Source of the DNA: Hyunsoonleella aestuarii
Lineage (GTDB): Bacteria; Bacteroidota; Bacteroidia; Flavobacteriales; Flavobacteriaceae
Length of the DNA: 64,000 nt
NCBI RefSeq assembly: GCF_006148925.1
Contig: NZ_VAWB01000001.1
Coordinates: 62,001-126,000, forward strand
Direction of reading: 5' to 3'
Under the pieces are notes generated by a model, which saw only the letters and a list, made by a program, of their open reading frames with translations, did no database searches and was not told where the DNA came from. Both the position numbers and the translations under genes were made by a program. Positions 58,422-64,000 of the stretch are shown here, one piece after another. Each line of letters begins with the position of its first letter. Positions within the stretch are counted from its first letter, which is position 1.

Positions 58422-58456
58422 GGGAATAATGAAATTTAACTAAAGTAGTTATTCCC
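58422..58456 (+). terminator. Terminator after the small ORF
   Basis: GGGAATAA (58422-58429) pairs with TTATTCCC (58449-58456), followed by six T residues. An outer 8-bp inverted repeat, GATGCTAT (58398-58405) with ATAGCATC (58471-58478), brackets it. Confidence 0.7.
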
Positions 58457-58537
58457 TTTTTTATCTAAACATAGCATCCTTCTCTAAATCCATTAATAGC
58501 AGCTTAACGTATTACGTTTAATTTAACTCATAAGGTT

Positions 58538-59437
58538 ATGCAACTAAAGCTTCTATTAATATTCCTCATTCTCTGTAATATAGAATACTCCAATGCACAA
58601 CTTATGGACAAGCTAAAACAGCGGGCCAAAGAAAAAGGTATAAAAACAAGTGAAAATGTCACTTATGATAATTCGTCATACGACCCAAATTTAAAAACCG
58701 AAGACGATGATTTTGAAGCATTAGAAATCAATTCGCCAGAAGATTTCTTCACTATGGATGTGGTAATGTCTTTGTACAACGAAAATGGCAATCTCGTTCA
58801 AACTTCATACTTCGATAAAGAAACCATAGCTATGCGAACAGACTCGAAAGTAAATCCGAAACCAATTTATCATGATCGCGAAGGGAAATTTTATGCTTTT
58901 AATATTGAAGACAACCAATACGAAAGCATGTCTATACTACCTCCTAGCTCCATGGGATTCATGATGGCAGGAATGATTCCCCAATTTTACAAACTTCCAC
59001 AAAATCCATACTTACAAGCCTTTGAAGCACTTTCTAAATTAGATATTTCTATAAGTTTCTATGTTATGGAGTTGTCATTTATTTATAAACCAGAACATTT
59101 CGATAACAATGACTTTTACATAAAAACAGAGGTAAATTATAATGGAGGCATGTGTATTAAGTATAGTTACAACGATAAAGATTACAATGGAAGCTATATT
59201 GTTTTCGATAAAGAAGACAGGCTTAGAGAGTTTTATATTAATGCACCCAATAATCAAGCTTCAAACAATAATAAAAATCAGACTGGGAAATTTATTTTCA
59301 GTTACAATCCAGTAGATGTAAAACTGCCAGATTCTGTTGAGCAATCATTAGTACCTGGTCCATTAGGTAAAATAATTCCATTAGAAAAAGGCTTAGAACC
59401 ATGGAAACACAATAAAGCAGACAAGCAGAAAAACTAA
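58538..59437 (+). CDS. Secreted protein of unknown function
   Basis: A 299-residue protein with a signal peptide (about residues 1-20, ending SNAQ) and no membrane anchor. The mature part opens with a charged helical stretch (MDKLKQRAKEKG), similar in style to the next gene product, which suggests that the two are distant relatives. The middle is mostly beta-rich. I do not recognise a domain. It is the first of five closely spaced genes (gaps 12, 42, 2 and 11 nt), probably one operon, behind the hybrid sensor. Confidence 0.75.
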   Translation: MQLKLLLIFLILCNIEYSNAQLMDKLKQRAKEKGIKTSENVTYDNSSYDPNLKTEDDDFEALEINSPEDFFTMDVVMSLYNENGNLVQTSYFDKETIAMRTDSKVNPKPIYHDREGKFYAFNIEDNQYESMSILPPSSMGFMMAGMIPQFYKLPQNPYLQAFEALSKLDISISFYVMELSFIYKPEHFDNNDFYIKTEVNYNGGMCIKYSYNDKDYNGSYIVFDKEDRLREFYINAPNNQASNNNKNQTGKFIFSYNPVDVKLPDSVEQSLVPGPLGKIIPLEKGLEPWKHNKADKQKN

Positions 59438-59449
59438 AATTAATTAATC

Positions 59450-60355
59450 ATGAAAGCAAAATATATCTTATACGCCCTTTTCGCTTTTGGTTTAACCTTT
59501 AATGCTGAAGCTCAATTTTTAAAAAAATTGAAAAAGAAATCCGAACAAGCGGCTGAAAGAGCAGTTTTAAAAAAAACTGAACAAGTTGTAACCGAAAAGA
59601 CAGAAAAAACCATTGATGACGTAACCGATGGTAAAAACGAAGACGACGAACCTAAAGTCCAAACCTCTGGTTCACAATCACCATCATCGGAAAATAGCCC
59701 TGGAGCACCTGGTATGAATCCTATGTCTCCTGGTAGCGCAGATACATCAAATATGCCTAGTGCTTATAATTTTAATTGGGAGTTTGAAATGAAAATAGTG
59801 ACAGGCAAAAATGATGAGATTGATATGAACTATCTCATCAATACCGAAACAAAGGATTATTTCGGAATGGAAATGTCTATGGAAGAAACTAAAGCGTATG
59901 GCGATGTTAAAATGGTAATGGACTCTAAAATAAAAAAGACTATCATGTTTATGGAGGGCAACGGGCAAAAAATGGCACAGGTAACCAAAATGCCGAACCC
60001 TAAGGCCGATAAAAAGACCCAAAATATGGGTTATAAAGAAATAGGCACAAAGACTATTTTAGGATATGAGTGTTTTGGTATACAAGTAGAAGACCCTCAA
60101 TATACGGCTACATTATATTACACTTTAGATGCTCCCATAAATTTTAGTTCAATATTCGCCATGACCAATAATAAAAGTACACCCAAGGGCTTCGACCCAG
60201 CTTTAATACAGGTATTAGCCGAAGAATCTTTGCTAATGGAAATGAACGCAACCCACAAAAAGAAGTCCAAAGAAAGTTTTACTATGACAGCACAAAGCTT
60301 AACAGAATCTCCAAATATTCTAAAACTACGTGATTATCAAGTAATGTCTTTTTAG
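59450..60355 (+). CDS. DUF4412-like secreted protein
   Basis: A 301-residue protein with a signal peptide (about residues 1-21, ending AEAQ). A lysine-rich coil (LKKLKKKSEQAAER) is followed by a low-complexity Gly/Ser/Pro/Asp stretch (about 75-105) and a beta-rich domain (about 110-300) with TKTILGYECFGIQV, typical of DUF4412. Likely periplasmic or on the cell surface. Function unknown. It is the second gene of the secreted-protein run. Confidence 0.78.
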   Translation: MKAKYILYALFAFGLTFNAEAQFLKKLKKKSEQAAERAVLKKTEQVVTEKTEKTIDDVTDGKNEDDEPKVQTSGSQSPSSENSPGAPGMNPMSPGSADTSNMPSAYNFNWEFEMKIVTGKNDEIDMNYLINTETKDYFGMEMSMEETKAYGDVKMVMDSKIKKTIMFMEGNGQKMAQVTKMPNPKADKKTQNMGYKEIGTKTILGYECFGIQVEDPQYTATLYYTLDAPINFSSIFAMTNNKSTPKGFDPALIQVLAEESLLMEMNATHKKKSKESFTMTAQSLTESPNILKLRDYQVMSF

Positions 60356-60397
60356 TAAGATTTTAAAATCAATATTAACCTAACTCTCGACCTAAAT

Positions 60398-61720
60398 ATG
60401 AAAAATCTATTCCTCATTTTCTTTACTTTATTTGTGAATTCCATTATCTATACCCAAACAGTCACAAGAATATCTAAAGTAGAAAATTATGCCTATTTAA
60501 CAGCAGAAATGCGCTGGGAACTCGATGATGAAGAAACGTATACATATGGTAATGAAGGTACCAAAGAAACCTTACTACTAAATAGAGTATTTGAAACTGG
60601 CACCGGCCTAATAGACGATTTTAGGTTTTTAAAAGATTATAATTCACAAAATTTAAAAATTGAAGACATAGAGCAGTTTAATGATGAAGGTAATTGGATG
60701 AATGACAGGAAACTTAGCTTTACTTACGATTTAAACGATAGAATTTTAACACGCTTATCTCAATCACCTAATGGTAACGATTGGGTTAATCAAGATTTAG
60801 AAGAATATGAATATGTTGACGAAACGACCACTATCTTCAGAGACTATAATTATGAAAATAATAATTGGGTAATACGAGAGAGGATAACAACTACTACTAA
60901 CTCAAGTGGATGGATAGAGGTAATAGAAAAAATAGACTTTTTTAGTATGTCTACTAATTTAGTTCTATTTGAGCGTAACGAAACAATCTTATCGAATGGC
61001 TTAATTGATGAACAAATTAATCAAATATGGGATAATGGAAGCTGGTTGAATGAATCTAGGTATAAGGCCTATTATAACAATGGTCTTTTAGAGAAAGAAG
61101 AAGTTTTTGATTGGAATGGAGCCTGGAATATTACAACAAGAATAAACTACACAAGAAATAATACTAATCCAAAGCTAACCAAATTAGTCTTGAATTGTCA
61201 AAATAACATGTGCGATGAAAATGTACAACAAACTTTGCTAAGTTACTATCCAGATGGAAAAATTGAAAAGTCATTTACACAAATTTGGGATGATGGTTTA
61301 GAAAATGGACCAGATTGGGTTGATTGGAGTGAGTCTGCATATGTATACGAAACGAATAAAGAGACAATAACAAAAAAAGCAGTAGACTTTTTTACAGGTG
61401 GTATTTTCGGTCTATCCACTCAAACAATTAAGTATTTTGAGGAAGGAGCTACCTTTAGTGTAACTTTTAATAGCCTAATAAGTTCCCTACCACATCCAAA
61501 TCCTACTAAAGATATCATCAATTTGAAGTTCAAAAACCCAATAAATCAAAATACCACATTAGAAATTTATAGTATTAAAGGTCAATTAATACATACAACT
61601 ATATTGAAACCAGGGCAAATCTCGCACATAATCCAATTAAACGATCGGAACAATGGCATATATACTCTAAAATTAAGAACAATTAAAGGAAATGAAGTTT
61701 ATAAAATAATTAAAAATTAA
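60398..61720 (+). CDS. T9SS type A sorting-domain protein
   Basis: A 440-residue secreted protein. A signal peptide (about residues 1-19) leads to a repetitive beta-rich body in which units of about 40 residues each carry a W-containing strand (NDWVNQD, NNWVIRE, GSWLNES, GAWNITT, PDWVDWS). The end is a type A T9SS tail (PHPNPTKDIINLKF, then LEIYSIKGQLIHT and NNGIYTLKLRT), by which the protein should be carried across the outer membrane and attached to the surface. Ligand unknown. Confidence 0.85.
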   Translation: MKNLFLIFFTLFVNSIIYTQTVTRISKVENYAYLTAEMRWELDDEETYTYGNEGTKETLLLNRVFETGTGLIDDFRFLKDYNSQNLKIEDIEQFNDEGNWMNDRKLSFTYDLNDRILTRLSQSPNGNDWVNQDLEEYEYVDETTTIFRDYNYENNNWVIRERITTTTNSSGWIEVIEKIDFFSMSTNLVLFERNETILSNGLIDEQINQIWDNGSWLNESRYKAYYNNGLLEKEEVFDWNGAWNITTRINYTRNNTNPKLTKLVLNCQNNMCDENVQQTLLSYYPDGKIEKSFTQIWDDGLENGPDWVDWSESAYVYETNKETITKKAVDFFTGGIFGLSTQTIKYFEEGATFSVTFNSLISSLPHPNPTKDIINLKFKNPINQNTTLEIYSIKGQLIHTTILKPGQISHIIQLNDRNNGIYTLKLRTIKGNEVYKIIKN

Positions 61721-61722
61721 AA

Positions 61723-62691
61723 ATGAAAACATTTAGCACTTTAAAGATTACTCCATTTATATTAATTCTTGTAGTATTTTCATCCGTTTTTAACTGTAAA
61801 TCAGAAAAAAAAGAAAACAACAATTCACAACTAACAAGTGAAACTACAAAAAAAATAGAGTCAGACTACATAGAAGTCACAACACGAAGTATGGAGTTTA
61901 TCTGCCCAGATACCATTCCTTCTGGTTGGAACACTTTTAAATACTACAACCTTTCTAACGAAACTCACTTTTTCTTAATGGATAAATATCCTGAAGGAAA
62001 AACAATTAGAGATATGAAGAATGAAGTTCTTCCGCCTTTTGATAAGGGTATGGATTTAATAAATCAAGGAAACAATGAAGAAGGTTTTGCTGCTTTTGGA
62101 GAATTGCCAGAATGGTTCGGTCAAATTGTTTTTTCAGGTGGCTCTGGGCTTATTGGACCTAAGAACACCTCGATAACTACCATAAAATTAGATCCAGGAT
62201 ATTACATCATGGAATGCTATGTGAAAATGCCAAATGGTAAATGGCACACTTCCATGGGAATGGCAAAACCTCTAATTGTTACTGAAAAAGATAGTGGTAA
62301 TTCGCCTCCTGCTGCAGATATAAAATTAAACATCTCCAAAGAAGAAGGAATCAAGTTTTCAGGAGACATAAATAAAGGTGAACATATATTCTCTGTGCAT
62401 TTTACAGATCAAAGCCCACATGAACATTTCATTGGCCACGATGTAAATCTGGTTAAGCTATCAGATGATGCCAATTTGGAAAAACTCGAAGCTTGGATGA
62501 ATTGGTCTACGCCCTTTGGTTTGAAAACACCGGTGCCAAATGGGGTTACTTTTCTTGGAGGAGTTAACGATTCTCCGGCAGGAAGTACTGGTTATTTTAA
62601 AGCAACGTTTACATCGGGCAAATATGCTTTCATTTCTGAAGTTCCCAATAGTAAAGCGAAAGGTATGTTCAAAACTTTTACTGTAGAATAA
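61723..62691 (+). CDS. Lipoprotein with cupredoxin-like domain, copy 1
   Basis: A 322-residue lipoprotein (lipobox ending VFNCKS, about Cys26). Residues about 45-190 resemble a cupredoxin: a strand WNTFKYYNLSNETHFF with a histidine, then YYIMECYVKMPNGKW-HTSMGM with Cys, His and Met in the order of a type 1 copper site. A second half (about 205-322) repeats the fold pattern (HIFSVHF to MFKTFTVE) but lacks the Cys. It is the tandem paralogue of the next gene, and starts 2 nt after the T9SS gene. Copper binding is inferred. Confidence 0.7.
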   Translation: MKTFSTLKITPFILILVVFSSVFNCKSEKKENNNSQLTSETTKKIESDYIEVTTRSMEFICPDTIPSGWNTFKYYNLSNETHFFLMDKYPEGKTIRDMKNEVLPPFDKGMDLINQGNNEEGFAAFGELPEWFGQIVFSGGSGLIGPKNTSITTIKLDPGYYIMECYVKMPNGKWHTSMGMAKPLIVTEKDSGNSPPAADIKLNISKEEGIKFSGDINKGEHIFSVHFTDQSPHEHFIGHDVNLVKLSDDANLEKLEAWMNWSTPFGLKTPVPNGVTFLGGVNDSPAGSTGYFKATFTSGKYAFISEVPNSKAKGMFKTFTVE

Positions 62692-62702
62692 AATAATATT
62701 TA

Positions 62703-63647
62703 ATGAATAAATATATTAATTTACTACCACTAGTTTTTCTTGCAATTCTATTTTTGAATTGTAAGTCAGATAGCAAATCGAATCTGGAAAGTCTTAATGC
62801 TAAAACTAGTAACAATCAAGTTATTGATGTTATAACCGAAGGTATGGAATTTCAAATGGTCGATTCTATACCTTATGGATGGAATACCTTTAGGTATCAT
62901 AACAAATCTCATGAAGTACATTTTTTTATTCTAGAAAAATTACCTGCAGGAATTAGAATAGATAATTATAAAAATGAATTAATACCTCCTTTTAAAAAAG
63001 CCACTGAACTATTACTGGAAGGAAAAGTTGAAGATGGCTTAAAAGAATTCGAAAACATTCCTGCGTGGTTTTCAAAGCTAGAAGAATCAGGAGGTGTTGG
63101 GTTAGTTAGTTCTAATACAATTGGCGAATCAACAATTTATCTAGAACCCGGAATCTATGCCATGGAGTGTTATATAAGAATGCCAAATGGCATGGCACAC
63201 GTATACTATGGCATGTTAAAAGAAGTCGTAGTAACCGAAGAAAAAAGTACAATAACAAAACCTGAATCGACTATTAATCTTTCTATTTCTTCTACAGAAG
63301 GTATTGTTTTAAAAGATTCAGTTACGTCCGGTAAACACATTTTTAGTGTTCATTTTAAAGACCAGATTAAATATAAAACTATGCTAGGTCATGATGTGAA
63401 TTTGGTTAGGCTAGAAGACTTTAGCCAAATAGATACATTAAGCGCTTGGATTAATGCAGCCGATTTAAAAGCTTTTAGATCTCCCGAACCAAAAGGTTTA
63501 ACCTTTCTTGGTGGCGTTAATGACACTCAAGCAGGAAGTACAGGTTACTTTAAAGCAAAACTTAAGCCAGGAAACTATGCCTTAATTTCTGAAATCCCTA
63601 ATTCAAAAGAAAAAGGCATGTTAAAGACCTTTGTCGTTTCAAAATAA
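62703..63647 (+). CDS. Lipoprotein with cupredoxin-like domain, copy 2
   Basis: A 314-residue lipoprotein (lipobox ending LFLNCKS, about Cys20), closely related to the product of the preceding gene over the whole length: YGWNTFRYHNKSHEVHFF, YAMECYIRMPNGMAHVYYGM and TFLGGVNDTQAGSTGYFKA align with their counterparts. The Cys-His-Met positions are kept. It is separated by 11 nt from copy 1 and by a terminator from the rRNA genes. Confidence 0.7.
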   Translation: MNKYINLLPLVFLAILFLNCKSDSKSNLESLNAKTSNNQVIDVITEGMEFQMVDSIPYGWNTFRYHNKSHEVHFFILEKLPAGIRIDNYKNELIPPFKKATELLLEGKVEDGLKEFENIPAWFSKLEESGGVGLVSSNTIGESTIYLEPGIYAMECYIRMPNGMAHVYYGMLKEVVVTEEKSTITKPESTINLSISSTEGIVLKDSVTSGKHIFSVHFKDQIKYKTMLGHDVNLVRLEDFSQIDTLSAWINAADLKAFRSPEPKGLTFLGGVNDTQAGSTGYFKAKLKPGNYALISEIPNSKEKGMLKTFVVSK

Positions 63648-63661
63648 TAGTAAACAAAAAA

Positions 63662-63691
63662 AATCCCGATTCTAATAAAAGAATCGGGATT
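63662..63691. terminator. Bidirectional terminator between the lipoprotein operon and the rRNA genes
   Basis: An 11-bp perfect stem (63662-63672 with 63681-63691, 8-nt loop), with A-runs on the left and right sides appropriate to both strands. It serves the plus-strand lipoprotein operon and the minus-strand rRNA operon. Confidence 0.88.
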
Positions 63692-63696
63692 CAAAA

Positions 63697-63803
63697 AAGG
63701 CGACGACCTACTCTTCCACAAATGTAGTACCATCGGCGCTAATGGGCTTAACTTCTCTGTTCGGAATGGTAAGAGGTGAGCCCCATCGCTATAACCACCT
63801 TAA
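63697..63803 (-). rRNA. rrf: 5S ribosomal RNA
   Basis: On the minus strand the sequence contains CTCACCTCTTACCATTCCGA, AACAGAGAAGTTAAGC and GCGCCGATGGTACT, all conserved 5S pieces. The ends pair as GGTGG with the terminal GTCGCC region. The exact ends are approximate by a few bases. Confidence 0.93.
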
Positions 63804-63846
63804 GTTATAGCTGTTTACTATTGGCATTTAGCCTTTAGCATACAGC

Positions 63847-63867
63847 GTTTATCCGCTTTGGATAAAC
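63847..63867 (-). other. Hairpin in the 23S-5S spacer
   Basis: GTTTATCC (63847-63854) and GGATAAAC (63860-63867) form a perfect 8-bp hairpin. It may help processing of the rRNA precursor. Next to it lies a short run of GCTAAAG/GCTAAAT-like units (63825-63845, minus strand). Confidence 0.4.
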
Positions 63868-63939
63868 AAATATCTTAACATATTGAATAAAGAACATGGT
63901 TTGTAATAATAATGTGTTGTACTCTTATAAAAAAACAGG

Positions 63940-64000
63940 CGTACAATAAGCCTATGGGTTATTAGTACTACTCGGCTATGACATTACTGCCTTTACACCT
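63940..64000 (-). rRNA. rrl: 23S ribosomal RNA, 3' end
   Basis: On the minus strand the last about 60 bases of 23S rRNA enter the window: AGTACTAATAACCCATAGG and the flanking bases match the Bacteroidota 3' end. The remainder lies beyond position 64000, so the rRNA operon runs on the minus strand with 5S last. Confidence 0.88.

Noticed and set aside
54154-63647. Polysaccharide utilisation locus
   Set aside because: A hybrid sensor is present, but no SusC/SusD pair or glycoside hydrolases accompany it.

Overview
This window looks like the chromosome of a marine- or soil-type member of the Flavobacteriaceae (Bacteroidota). The evidence is low GC content, TonB-dependent receptors with carboxypeptidase-like regulatory domains, DUF4249/DUF2851/DUF6095 families, a type IX secretion (T9SS) C-terminal signal, a hybrid two-component sensor with an AraC output domain, and promoters of the Bacteroidota type (TTG, about 19 nt, TAnnTTTG). 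Shine-Dalgarno sequences are almost absent except before rpsU. Most of the window is core genome; I see no prophage, insertion sequence or CRISPR array.

Layout. 1-2117: 3' part of an outer-membrane beta-barrel receptor. 2118-2567: gap with three hairpin terminators and a possible small RNA. 2568-8210: fabH, htpG, a MOSC protein, an RhlE-like helicase and a cupin. 8218-9672: ECF sigma factor and putative anti-sigma protein, divergent from a small membrane protein, with matching sigma-type promoters facing both ways. 9726-15760: M15 dipeptidase, AlkB, hydrolase, beta-barrel protein, DUF819 transporter, lipoprotein. 15841-17751 (-): manA, queD-like, idi. 17878-19822: prfC and a small Fe-S protein.

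19903-36533 (-) is the large information-processing block: DUF3467, rpoC, rpoB, rplL, rplJ, rplA, rplK, nusG, secE, tRNA-Trp, tuf, four tRNAs (Thr, Gly, Tyr, Thr), hpf, xerC-like recombinase, rpsU, acyl-CoA dehydrogenase. It continues with a helix-hairpin-helix protein, an alanine/sodium symporter, a potassium channel, a PspC protein and DUF2851 (to 41683).

41765-54017: DUF2721 protein, DeaD-like helicase with a structured 5' UTR, a regulatory-domain protein, rplS, a 500-nt region that looks like an independently transcribed structured non-coding RNA, monomeric icd, a TonB receptor/DUF4249 pair, murQ, DUF6095 and DinB. 54154-63647: a hybrid sensor/regulator, then a 21-bp-period direct repeat, a 50-codon ORF resembling a T9SS tail, and a five-gene run of secreted proteins and lipoproteins ending in two tandem paralogues with cupredoxin-like motifs. 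63662-64000 (-): terminator, 5S rRNA and the 3' end of 23S rRNA.

The strongest candidate for something undescribed is the structured RNA at about 46210-46705. The paired ECF promoters, the direct repeat after the hybrid sensor, and terminators overlapping the apparent starts of two ORFs are also worth attention. All calls rest on reading the sequence; no searches or folding programs were run.
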